DNA of 7,970 bases, from the NCBI GenBank assembly GCA_902799855.1, contig CADCCA010000046.1, positions 1-7,970 on the forward strand. The letters are read 5' to 3'. A program made the translations under genes and the position numbers. The first letter of the stretch is position 1; each line of letters opens with the position of its first letter. Positions 1-6,397 of this stretch are shown here, piece by piece. This DNA comes from an uncultured Erysipelotrichaceae bacterium. GTDB taxonomy: Bacteria > Bacillota_I > Bacilli_A > RFN20 > CAG-826. The notes below the pieces were generated by a model, which did no database searches, had not been told where the DNA came from, and saw nothing but the letters and a program-made list of their open reading frames with translations.

Positions 1-158
1 GCGTATTCTTCAGGAATTTCCATTCCTCTTTTTTCAAAGAAAGCTTTATCGATATCATGCCATAAAGAAGTGGAATCTAATAATGTTCCATCCATATCAA
101 AAATGACTGCTTTGATATCGAATTGTAATAATCTAATACTCGCTTCGTTTTTGTCCAT
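1..158 (-). CDS. HAD-family hydrolase, subfamily IA type (3' end outside window)
   Basis: Only the first 52 codons are present; the gene runs off the left edge. The product begins MDKNEASIRLLQFDIK and then has the HAD motif I, VIFDMDGTLLDS (residues about 18-29). Its two Asp residues are the nucleophile (D21) and the general acid/base (D23). The following stretch (about 30-52: SLWHDIDKAFFEKRGMEIP) looks like the start of the helical cap of beta-phosphoglucomutase/sugar-phosphatase-like HAD enzymes. The family hydrolyses or transfers phosphate on small metabolites in the cytoplasm; the substrate cannot be told. The ATG lies one base after the birA stop codon (TAATATG), so the two are probably co-transcribed and translationally coupled. 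About 16 residues precede the first beta strand, slightly more than usual, but no other ATG, GTG or TTG is in frame before motif I. Confidence 0.88.
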   Translation of the reverse strand, partial: MDKNEASIRLLQFDIKAVIFDMDGTLLDSTSLWHDIDKAFFEKRGMEIPEEY

Positions 159-159
159 A

Positions 160-864
160 TTATAAGATCTCGATTTCACCACTATCTATATGCAAAAGCA
201 TATCACTTGATAACACTTGTAGGCAAAAACTATCATCAATGCCCACTACTTCTCCAACGAAGATTTCGTTATTAATCACTACACGTACTCTTTTGTTTTG
301 CAAATAGTTGTGCTTTCTAAAATAATCAATGTACTCACTTTCTTTGATATCAGTGAAGTTATTAACGATATTAGAAAATAGTCTTTCTTTCAATTCGTCG
401 ATATTAACGTCGTTTTTTAGTTCAAGCGATAAAGAAGTGGCGGGTCTCCTTAAACCGTCTGGAAACGCCTTTTGGTTGACATTTAGGCCCACTCCTATGA
501 CTAAGTAGTTTGGAATTTGTCCTTCAAGAAGAATGCCGCATACTTTTTTGTCATTAATCAAGACATCGTTTGGCCATTTAATAGAAACATTATCAATTCC
601 GTACTTTTCTATTTCCCTAGCAACTTCAACACCAGTGAGGATAGATAGTATTGTAGATCTCTTCATCAATTCTTCATTTTTAATCAAAAAAGAAAACATC
701 AAGTTTTCACCAGGTTCGCTAGACCACACTCTATCATTTCTTCCTTTACCATGGCTTTGATAATCAGTCGAGGCAAAAGTAAAATCACTAAGTAATGGAT
801 AACTATTCTTTAAATAATTGTTCGTTGAATCAATTTCTTTGAAATGAAGAAGATGATAATTCAT
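160..864 (-). CDS. birA: Biotin-protein ligase, monofunctional (no HTH domain)
   Basis: Joins biotin to ATP to make biotinyl-AMP and transfers it to a lysine of biotin carrier proteins in the cytoplasm. With the ATG at 864 the protein has 234 residues. Visible motifs are the substrate-entry STN (residues 13-15), the adenylate-binding loop GKGRNDRVW (39-47), KWPND (96-100), catalytic Lys107 in KVCGILLEG, GVGLNVN (124-130), and a C-terminal BPL_C barrel (about 190-234). It starts directly with the catalytic domain, so it lacks the N-terminal repressor HTH of bifunctional BirA and should not regulate transcription. A TTG at 882 would add six residues (MFYNKD) and has GGAGG five bases upstream, but that GGAGG lies in the 3' arm of the preceding terminator. 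The ATG gives the usual family N-terminus but has only AAGGA one base before it. The start is therefore uncertain. Lying just after the oxaloacetate decarboxylase genes, it probably serves their biotin carrier. Confidence 0.95.
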   Translation of the reverse strand: MNYHLLHFKEIDSTNNYLKNSYPLLSDFTFASTDYQSHGKGRNDRVWSSEPGENLMFSFLIKNEELMKRSTILSILTGVEVAREIEKYGIDNVSIKWPNDVLINDKKVCGILLEGQIPNYLVIGVGLNVNQKAFPDGLRRPATSLSLELKNDVNIDELKERLFSNIVNNFTDIKESEYIDYFRKHNYLQNKRVRVVINNEIFVGEVVGIDDSFCLQVLSSDMLLHIDSGEIEIL

Positions 865-870
865 GTCCTT

Positions 871-899
871 ATTGTAAAACAAAAAAGCCTCCGCTTTAA
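871..899 (-). promoter_or_regulatory. Possible birA promoter overlapping the oadB terminator
   Basis: On the minus strand TACAAT (871-876, five of six matches to TATAAT) lies 17 bases after TTAAAG (894-899, three of six matches to TTGACA). A start point seven bases downstream of the -10 would fall on the A of the birA ATG at 864, giving a leaderless mRNA. The match is weak and the -35 sits in the terminator stem, so readthrough from oadB is an equal or better explanation. Confidence 0.25.
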
Positions 900-909
900 G
901 CGAAGACTT
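876..909 (-). terminator. Rho-independent terminator after oadB
   Basis: On the minus strand AAGTCTTCGCT (909-899) pairs with AGCGGAGGCTT (895-885) around a three-base TAA loop. This makes an 11-bp stem including two G-U pairs, followed by a T-rich tract (six T, a G, four T). It lies about 20 bases past the oadB stop codon and closes the pckA-oad unit. The downstream arm also carries the only good GGAGG ahead of birA, so folding the hairpin would hide it. Confidence 0.85.
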
Positions 910-930
910 ATTGTTTTTATTAGTTTCTTA

Positions 931-2319
931 TTAAGCAAATAAGAGGAGTAAGACACCCGCTGCAACAGCAGAACCGATAACGCCTGCGACGTTTGGTCCC
1001 ATCGCATGCATTAACAAGAAGTTGGTTGGGTCTTCTCTTAAACCTTCCTTATGGACAACACGAGCCGCCATAGGAACAGCACTAACACCAGCCGCGCCAA
1101 TCATTGGATTGACTTTGCCTTTGGTTAATACGCACATGAGCTTACCACCCAATACACCGGATGCAGTGGCAATGGAGAAGGCAACAATACCTAACACGAA
1201 GATGAACAATGTTTCTGGCGTTAAGAATGTTTGAGCGTCAGCGGTACAACCAACACAGACACCTAATAAGATAGTGATGATATACATTAATGAGTTAGCT
1301 AATGTTTCGGTAATCTTTGGTACAACACCGGATTCTTTAATTAAGTTACCGAGCATTAAGCAACCGATTAATGGAGCAGCATCTCTAACGATTAAGACTG
1401 TAATTAATGTAACAACAATTGGGAAGAGAATCTTTTCTGTTTTAGAAACTTCTCTTGGTGTTTCCATTCTAATAGCACGTTCTTTTTTTGTAGTAAGAAG
1501 TCTAATGATTGGAGGTTGAATAACAGGCACTAAAGCCATGTATGAATAAGCAACAATGGCGATGGAAGATAATTTATCTGGAGCCATCTTTGATGTTACT
1601 AAAATTGCGGTTGGGCCATCCGCACCACCGATAATACCGATAGCGGAAGCATCTTTAGCAGTAAAGTCTGTCCAGCCTAAACAGTTTTTACCAATGGCAA
1701 TCGCACCGATAAATGTCGCAAAGATACCAATTTGAGCAGCAGCACCTAATAACATGGTTTTCTTATTAGCAATTAACGGACCGAAGTCAGTAGTTGCACC
1801 GATACATAAGAAGATCAAACATGGGTAGATGCCCCATTTGACACCATAATATAGGAAACCAAACATACCGTTATAGTCAAGACTATATAAATCGTTGACA
1901 TCGGTAATAATTTTTAACGCGCTCTCTTGAGTTAATGTTGGGAATCTAGTCATAAGGGCGTCCAAGTAGTTTTCGCCCATCACAATTTCATGTAATTGTT
2001 TGGTTGTTAAACTTGCTTTGCCGTCAAAAATGAATTCTGAAACATCCATTTCTAAACCAACTTTAGCGGCTAACGATATGGCATTATACTCCGTAGCACC
2101 TTTGTTAAATATTACTTCGCCAGCGAGAGGAATGTTAACAAGTAACATACCGAACGCAATTGGCAAAAGCAAATATGGTTCGAAATCCTTTTTAATAGCG
2201 AGGTAGAGTAAAACACAAGCGACCACAATCATGATGAGATTGAGCCAACCCATGCTTGTGAAGAAACCCGCAAAAGCGGATTTTCCGAAGAACTCTCCTA
2301 TAATTTTCCAAAAGTTCAT
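931..2319 (-). CDS. oadB: Oxaloacetate decarboxylase, beta subunit (Na+-pumping carboxybiotin decarboxylase)
   Basis: The integral membrane subunit. It removes CO2 from carboxybiotin on the carrier protein and couples this to sodium export. The protein has 462 residues; family members are about 370-430. Several hydrophobic segments are clear (about 28-41, 47-63, 160-175, 187-210, 250-275, 296-326, 341-358, 369-392, 433-461). Signature motifs are GIIGGADGPTAI (228-239), AYSYMALVPVIQPPI (257-271) and NPMIGAAGVSAVPMAAR (404-420). From my recollection of the Klebsiella enzyme, Asp234, Tyr260, Asn404, Gly408, Ser413 and Arg420 match Asp203, Tyr229, Asn373, Gly377, Ser382 and Arg389, with identical spacing. 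The extra length is mostly a hydrophilic insert at about 70-150. The ATG is five bases after the carrier gene, with no strong Shine-Dalgarno, so coupling is likely. GcdB and MmdB are close relatives; the OadA neighbour decides for oxaloacetate. Confidence 0.96.
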   Translation of the reverse strand: MNFWKIIGEFFGKSAFAGFFTSMGWLNLIMIVVACVLLYLAIKKDFEPYLLLPIAFGMLLVNIPLAGEVIFNKGATEYNAISLAAKVGLEMDVSEFIFDGKASLTTKQLHEIVMGENYLDALMTRFPTLTQESALKIITDVNDLYSLDYNGMFGFLYYGVKWGIYPCLIFLCIGATTDFGPLIANKKTMLLGAAAQIGIFATFIGAIAIGKNCLGWTDFTAKDASAIGIIGGADGPTAILVTSKMAPDKLSSIAIVAYSYMALVPVIQPPIIRLLTTKKERAIRMETPREVSKTEKILFPIVVTLITVLIVRDAAPLIGCLMLGNLIKESGVVPKITETLANSLMYIITILLGVCVGCTADAQTFLTPETLFIFVLGIVAFSIATASGVLGGKLMCVLTKGKVNPMIGAAGVSAVPMAARVVHKEGLREDPTNFLLMHAMGPNVAGVIGSAVAAGVLLLLFA

Positions 2320-2324
2320 ACGCT

Positions 2325-2669
2325 TTACTCGATAGTAACAATGACGTCTTTAGCTTTGACGTTTTGACCTTTGGCCACTAAAATTTCTGCCACTTGACCT
2401 TCAAATGGAGAAACAACTTCGTTTTCAAGCTTCATAGCTTCAACGATTAATAAGACATCGCCCTTTTGAACTTTGTCGCCAACTTTAACTTTGACATTAG
2501 TGACTTGGCCTTGGATAGGAGAAACAACTTCTTTAACACCACTGTTGTTGATGATCTTTTTAGATTCTTGTTTCTTCTTTTCTTCTAATGGAACAGTGTC
2601 AACTTGTTCAATTGATTCTAATTCAACACGATATGACTTACCGTTTACTTTAATTTTGTAAATTTTCAT
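2325..2669 (-). CDS. Biotin carboxyl carrier protein of the decarboxylase complex
   Basis: A small cytoplasmic carrier of 114 residues. Its biotin swings between the carboxyltransferase (OadA) and the membrane decarboxylase (OadB). Residues 1-20 form a short beta-rich start (MKIYKIKVNGKSYRVELES), 21-46 a charged, probably flexible Lys/Glu linker, and 47-114 a biotinyl/lipoyl hammerhead domain. The attachment site is EAMKLEN with Lys80 as the biotinylated residue; VVSPIQGQV and VVSPFEGQV are the mirrored half-repeats of the fold. A clear Shine-Dalgarno GAGGA (2677-2681) lies seven bases before the ATG, inside the last codons of oadG, and fixes the start. In Klebsiella-type enzymes this domain is fused to the C-terminus of OadA; here it is a separate gene, as in methylmalonyl-CoA and glutaconyl-CoA decarboxylases (MmdC, GcdC). 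Confidence 0.95.
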   Translation of the reverse strand: MKIYKIKVNGKSYRVELESIEQVDTVPLEEKKKQESKKIINNSGVKEVVSPIQGQVTNVKVKVGDKVQKGDVLLIVEAMKLENEVVSPFEGQVAEILVAKGQNVKAKDVIVTIE

Positions 2670-2672
2670 ACC

Positions 2673-2969
2673 TTAATCCTCAATTCTTTTAATCGAAACG
2701 ATACGCACATTCTTGCCGGTTTCACGATAATATTCAGTGGTAGCGACAAGAGCAGCGACGACAGCATTTTCATCTTCACTCAATAATTTATTTTCTTCAC
2801 GTGGAAGGATGTTGGTTTTGGCATTGATAATTTCCATGCCTTTTTGTAACACCCAAGTGATGAAAATAATAACAGCGAGGACGAAAAAAACTAATAAAAT
2901 AGCAATTAGTGCAACTAAGAAAGCTTCACCAATATTAATGTTTTCATCTAATAACGCCGCTACTTTCAT
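2673..2969 (-). CDS. oadG: Oxaloacetate decarboxylase, gamma subunit
   Basis: A 98-residue membrane-anchored assembly subunit. One strong transmembrane helix spans about residues 15-41 (start GEAFLVALIAILLVFFVLAV). A polar linker with LPREENKLL follows (about 54-63), then a soluble C-terminal domain (64-98: SEDENAVVAALVATTEYYRETG and VRIVSIKRIED) typical of the OadG/MmdD (OAD_gamma) family, which tethers the alpha subunit to OadB. The His-rich zinc-binding tail known from the Klebsiella gamma subunit is absent. The ATG follows the oadA stop by two bases and has GAGG (2977-2980) seven bases upstream. The family is short and diverges fast, so identification rests on the helix-plus-domain layout and on its position between alpha and the carrier. 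Confidence 0.9.
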   Translation of the reverse strand: MKVAALLDENINIGEAFLVALIAILLVFFVLAVIIFITWVLQKGMEIINAKTNILPREENKLLSEDENAVVAALVATTEYYRETGKNVRIVSIKRIED

Positions 2970-2971
2970 CT

Positions 2972-4342
2972 TTAAGCCTCAACGTGAATGACGGTTGGAA
3001 TAGCGTCTTCATTTCTTTGTTCAATAAACTTAATGGCAACATCACCGAATAAAGCGATAGACAAAACATCTTCATCACTCTTTGCGATGCCTTTGTATTG
3101 TTTTTTAAGTTCTTCAAATTCTGGCTTTAAGTCATCCGCTGGACGATAAGTAATGACTTCATCATCACCGATAATCTTTTTGCGGATTTCTTCATTAACT
3201 GGGGCTGGAGATTTACCATATCTACCATGTAGATATTCATTAATTTCCTTTGGCACCATTTTATATCTTTCACCAGAAAGAACATTTAAAACAGCTTGAG
3301 TACCAACCATTTGAGATAATGGGGTAACAAGTGGAGGATAGCCCATATCCTTACGGACATTAGGAACCTCCATTAAAACTTCATCTAATCTATCAGAAGC
3401 ATCTTGTTGCTTGAGTTGATTAATTAAGTTAGAAAGCATACCACCAGGAACTTGGTACTTGATGATATTAGCGTTAACGGATAAGACTTTTGGATTAAGT
3501 AAACCGTTAGCAATGTATTTAGCTTTGACTGGCGCTAATTTAGCAGCGGCAGCATTGAGCATTTCTACATTAAGTTTTGGATCATATTCTGTGCCTTGAA
3601 GAGCAAAGTTAAGTGATTCAGTACATGGTTGAGATGTACCACCACTTAATGGGCTAATCGCGCAGTCGACGATATCAACACCCGCTTCAATGGCTTTCAA
3701 ATATGTCATTTCGCACAAACCACCTGTGCAGTGGCTGTGTAATTCGATTGGTAATTTGGTATTTTTCTTTAAAGCACTGATTAATTCATAAGCAGCAGTT
3801 GGTAACATAACGCCAGCCATATCTTTAATACAAATACTATCAGCACCCATCTTTTCGATTTCTTTAGCTAAGTCAACATAGTATTGAACTGTGTGGACCG
3901 GTGAAGTTGTATAGCTTAAAGCGATTTGGCATTCACCACCGTATTTCTTAGTGGCTTTAACAGCGCAAGCTAAGTTACGGATATCATTTAAAGCATCGAA
4001 AATACGAATAATATCAATACCGTTCTTGATGGATTTCTCAACGAACTTTTCAACGACATCGTCGGCATAGTGTCTATAACCTAAGATGTTTTGACCACGG
4101 AACAACATTTGTAATTTAGTTTTCTTACAAACCTTCTTAGCAAGTCTAAGTCTTTCCCATGGGTCTTCGTTTAAGAATCTTAAACAGGAATCGAAAGTCG
4201 CACCACCCCAAATTTCAATGGCGTGATAACCGACTTGATCGAGTTCTTTAAGCGCCAAAAGAACTTCTTCGGTATTCATTCTTGTGGCGAATAACGATTG
4301 ATGGCCATCTCTTAGGCCAGTTTCAACAATTTTAACACCCAT
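2972..4342 (-). CDS. oadA: Oxaloacetate decarboxylase, alpha subunit (carboxyltransferase; no biotinyl domain)
   Basis: Transfers the carboxyl group of oxaloacetate to biotin on the carrier protein, leaving pyruvate. The first ~280 residues form the HMGL-like TIM barrel: ETGLRDGHQS (7-16), MLFRGQNILGYRHY (79-92), CIKDMAG (171-177) and ELHSHCTGG (200-208). Probable metal ligands are Asp12, Lys173, His202 and His204. The conserved PYC/OADA carboxylase domain follows (about 280-455). At 456 residues it ends where fused family members (about 590) continue into a biotin domain; that domain is the separate gene at 2325-2669. No biotin carboxylase (ATP-grasp) domain is present or adjacent, which argues against pyruvate carboxylase in this locus. 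AAGGA (4348-4352) lies five bases before the ATG and overlaps the end of pckA; the gap to pckA is eight bases. The 5S-type fold rules out MmdA-type (12S/PccB-like) carboxyltransferase. Confidence 0.95.
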   Translation of the reverse strand: MGVKIVETGLRDGHQSLFATRMNTEEVLLALKELDQVGYHAIEIWGGATFDSCLRFLNEDPWERLRLAKKVCKKTKLQMLFRGQNILGYRHYADDVVEKFVEKSIKNGIDIIRIFDALNDIRNLACAVKATKKYGGECQIALSYTTSPVHTVQYYVDLAKEIEKMGADSICIKDMAGVMLPTAAYELISALKKNTKLPIELHSHCTGGLCEMTYLKAIEAGVDIVDCAISPLSGGTSQPCTESLNFALQGTEYDPKLNVEMLNAAAAKLAPVKAKYIANGLLNPKVLSVNANIIKYQVPGGMLSNLINQLKQQDASDRLDEVLMEVPNVRKDMGYPPLVTPLSQMVGTQAVLNVLSGERYKMVPKEINEYLHGRYGKSPAPVNEEIRKKIIGDDEVITYRPADDLKPEFEELKKQYKGIAKSDEDVLSIALFGDVAIKFIEQRNEDAIPTVIHVEA

Positions 4343-4350
4343 AATTTTCC

Positions 4351-5958
4351 TTATTTAGCTTTTGGGCCAGCTTTGACTAAGGCTTTACCAGCTTCATTGC
4401 TTTCATATTTGACGAAGTTCTTGACGAATCTGGAAGCTAAGTCAGCAGCTTTTCTGTCCCATTCTGCTTTATCAGCATATGTATCTCTTGGGTCTAAGAT
4501 CTTTGGATCAACACCTGGTAATTCGGTTGGTACTTCAAAATCAAAGACTGGAATTTTCTTTGTTGGAGCTTTATTGATAGAACCATCTAAGATAGCGTCG
4601 ATGATACCACGTGTATCTTTGATGGAAATACGTTTGCCTGTACCGTTCCAACCAGTGTTAACTAAGTAGGCTTTAGCACCACTTAATTTCATCTTCTTCA
4701 CTAATTCTTCAGCATACTTTGTTGGATGTAATTCCAAGAAGGCTTGACCGAAGCAAGCGGAGAATGTTGGAGTTGGTTCGGTAATACCTCTTTCGGTACC
4801 CGCTAATTTGGCGGTGAAACCGCTTAAGAAGTAATATTGTGTTTGTTCTGGAGTGAGAATGCTAACTGGTGGTAAGACACCAAAGGCATCAGCACTTAAG
4901 AAGATCACGTTCTTGGCGTGTGGGCCGTGGCTAATTGGTTTAACAATCTTTTCAATGTGATTGATTGGATAGCTAACACGGGTATTTTCTGTCACTGATT
5001 TATCAGCAAAGTCAATTTTGCCTTTTTCATCGACTGTGACGTTTTCTAATAAGGCATCTCTACGGATGGCGTTATAGATATCTGGTTCGCTGTCTTTATC
5101 TAAGTTAATAACTTTGGCGTAGCAACCACCTTCAAGGTTGAAGACACCATTGTCATCCCAACCGTGTTCATCATCACCGATTAATAATCTCTTTGGATCG
5201 GTTGATAATGTGGTTTTACCTGTACCGGATAAACCGAAGAAGATGGCGGTATTTTCGCCGTTCATATCGGTATTGGCAGAGCAGTGCATGCTAGCGATAC
5301 CTTTAAGTGGTAAGTAGTAGTTCATCATGGAGAACATACCTTTCTTCATTTCACCACCGTACCATGTATTTAAAATGACTTGTTCTTTGCTTGTGATGTT
5401 GAATGCAACACATGTTTCACTATTGAGACCTAACTCAGCATAGTTTTCAACTTTGGCTTTAGAAGCTGTATAAACAACGAAGTCTGGTTCGAAGTTTTCT
5501 AATTCTTCTTCGCTTGGTTTAATGAACATGTTTCTCACAAAGTGAGCTTGCCATGCGACTTCCATAATGAAGCGGACGGCCATACGAGTATCCTTGTTCG
5601 CGCCACAATAGGCATCAACAACGAATAATCTCTTTTCGGATAATTCTTTTTGTGCTAAGGCTTTCACTTTAGCCCAAACTTCTTCACTCATTGGGTGATT
5701 GTCGTTTTTGTAACCCTCTGATGTCCACCACACTGTGTCTTTACTATTCTTATCGACAACAATGTATTTGTCCTTTGGGGATCTGCCGGTGTAAATACCA
5801 GTCATGACGTTAACAGCGTTCAATTCTGTTAATTGTCCTTTTTCAAATCCTTCTAATTCTGATTTCATTTCTTCTTGATAAAGAAATTCATAAGATGGGT
5901 TATAAACGATTTCTTTTACGTTTGTAATTCCATATTTGCTCAAGTCAATTTTTGGCAT
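4351..5958 (-). CDS. pckA: Phosphoenolpyruvate carboxykinase (ATP)
   Basis: Reversibly converts oxaloacetate + ATP to phosphoenolpyruvate + CO2 + ADP in the cytoplasm. From the ATG at 5958 it has 535 residues, the normal size for the ATP-dependent family. Motifs visible: TGRSPKDKY (57-65) with the substrate-binding Arg59, [11 protein letters not shown] (197-207), MHCSAN (224-229), the P-loop [13 protein letters not shown] (240-252, Lys248), the metal-binding LIGDDEHGW (259-267, Asp262/Asp263), EGGCYAK (276-282) and Arg327. The P-loop and overall layout are of the ATP, not GTP, family. A TTG at 6000 would add 14 residues ([14 protein letters not shown]), but these are encoded by the leader hairpin and ribosome binding site, so the ATG is preferred. 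It is the first gene of the unit with the Na+-pumping decarboxylase, which shares its substrate oxaloacetate. Confidence 0.97.
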   Translation of the reverse strand: MPKIDLSKYGITNVKEIVYNPSYEFLYQEEMKSELEGFEKGQLTELNAVNVMTGIYTGRSPKDKYIVVDKNSKDTVWWTSEGYKNDNHPMSEEVWAKVKALAQKELSEKRLFVVDAYCGANKDTRMAVRFIMEVAWQAHFVRNMFIKPSEEELENFEPDFVVYTASKAKVENYAELGLNSETCVAFNITSKEQVILNTWYGGEMKKGMFSMMNYYLPLKGIASMHCSANTDMNGENTAIFFGLSGTGKTTLSTDPKRLLIGDDEHGWDDNGVFNLEGGCYAKVINLDKDSEPDIYNAIRRDALLENVTVDEKGKIDFADKSVTENTRVSYPINHIEKIVKPISHGPHAKNVIFLSADAFGVLPPVSILTPEQTQYYFLSGFTAKLAGTERGITEPTPTFSACFGQAFLELHPTKYAEELVKKMKLSGAKAYLVNTGWNGTGKRISIKDTRGIIDAILDGSINKAPTKKIPVFDFEVPTELPGVDPKILDPRDTYADKAEWDRKAADLASRFVKNFVKYESNEAGKALVKAGPKAK

Positions 5959-5966
5959 ATATTTAA

Positions 5967-5971
5967 TCCTC
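5967..5971 (-). promoter_or_regulatory. Ribosome binding site of pckA
   Basis: GAGGA on the minus strand lies eight bases before the ATG at 5958. It decides against the in-frame TTG at 6000, which has no comparable site at the right distance. Confidence 0.75.
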
Positions 5972-5980
5972 TTTCTACCC

Positions 5981-6001
5981 TTTGGGCCAAAATTGCCCAA
6001 A
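5981..6001 (-). promoter_or_regulatory. Inverted repeat / hairpin in the pckA leader
   Basis: A perfect 7-bp inverted repeat, TTTGGGC and GCCCAAA, separated by AATTTTG on the minus strand. It lies just after the expected transcription start (about 6003) and 9 bases before the GAGGA site. No T-run follows, so it is not a terminator. It could be an mRNA-stabilising 5' hairpin, a translational control element or a DNA operator; the sequence does not decide. Confidence 0.5.
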
Positions 6002-6009
6002 TCAGAGAC

Positions 6010-6038
6010 ATTGTAGCATAGTTATTAATAAAAATTAA
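6010..6038 (-). promoter_or_regulatory. Promoter of the pckA-oad unit (extended -10)
   Basis: On the minus strand an extended -10, TGCTACAAT (6018-6010, hexamer TACAAT), is preceded by 17 bases and a weak -35, TTAATT (6033-6038). The upstream DNA is very AT-rich. Predicted start is near 6003, giving a leader of about 45 bases. The -35 overlaps an ATTAAT-AAAA-ATTAAT repeat (6024-6039) that could bind a regulator or merely be AT-rich upstream DNA. Confidence 0.6.
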
Positions 6039-6106
6039 TATAAATGCTAAAAATAATTTTGATGGGTTCTAGATATCTTTTTTTGCGTTTAAAGAATCCA
6101 AGCAAG

Positions 6107-6129
6107 AAAAAAGGTTGGAAAACCCAACC
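6107..6129 (-). terminator. Rho-independent terminator after the small membrane protein gene
   Basis: On the minus strand GGTTGG (6129-6124) pairs with CCAACC (6118-6113) around a GTTTT loop, followed by six T (6112-6107). It begins one base after the stop codon at 6131 and separates the hydrolase unit from the pckA promoter. Confidence 0.8.
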
Positions 6130-6130
6130 A

Positions 6131-6391
6131 TTATTTTTCTATTTTTGCAGGCTCTTTCTTTTTGTTTTTCCCTTTCAAGAGAATGAGGGTATCAACAACC
6201 GATACAAGAGCACCCACTGCTATAAAAGCAATCGGCGCACCAATGATTTCATAGTTTTTACCAGTTACTAAAGTAACGATAAGAAAGATTATACCAGCAA
6301 CAAATGCGATGGAGCCAAATATTATGCCCATGACCAACTTGACTGTGAAGTCGGCAACAGCCATTTTTGTGTAGCTATCTTGTTCGCTCAT
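6131..6391 (-). CDS. Small two-helix membrane protein, unknown function
   Basis: I do not recognise a family. The 86 residues have a polar N-terminus (1-16), a hydrophobic helix at about 17-42, a short polar turn GKNYE (44-48), a second helix at about 49-73 with one buried Asp (Asp67), and a strongly basic tail ending KGKNKKKEPAKIEK. The positive-inside rule puts both termini in the cytoplasm as a helical hairpin. The ATG lies six bases after the stop of the cysteine hydrolase gene and a terminator follows at once, so the two form a bicistronic unit. No good Shine-Dalgarno is visible (only TAAG nearby), suggesting translational coupling. The hydrophobic pattern, tight packing between genes and terminator right behind it support a real gene. 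Confidence 0.75.
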   Translation of the reverse strand: MSEQDSYTKMAVADFTVKLVMGIIFGSIAFVAGIIFLIVTLVTGKNYEIIGAPIAFIAVGALVSVVDTLILLKGKNKKKEPAKIEK

Positions 6392-6397
6392 AATAAC

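Noticed and set aside
533..760. Plus-strand open frame of 75 codons opposite birA
   Set aside because: It lies wholly inside birA on the other strand, has no family motif and no ribosome binding site; it is a shadow of the real gene. The same holds for the other plus-strand frames at 1022-1234, 1274-1519, 2000-2206, 2473-2661, 2737-2991, 4373-4669 and 7089-7358.
2972..4342. Pyruvate carboxylase subunit B or methylmalonyl-CoA decarboxylase alpha
   Set aside because: No biotin carboxylase gene is adjacent and the carrier and membrane subunits of a Na+ pump are, so PycB is unlikely. The 5S-type motifs exclude an MmdA (12S-type) carboxyltransferase.
5959..6000. TTG start for pckA at 6000 (14 extra residues)
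   Set aside because: The extra codons consist of the leader hairpin and the Shine-Dalgarno; the ATG at 5958 has GAGGA eight bases upstream and gives the normal family length.
6044..6271. Plus-strand open frame of 75 codons spanning the pckA upstream region
   Set aside because: It runs through a terminator hairpin and the small membrane protein gene on the other strand, is low-complexity, and shows no ribosome binding site or family motif.
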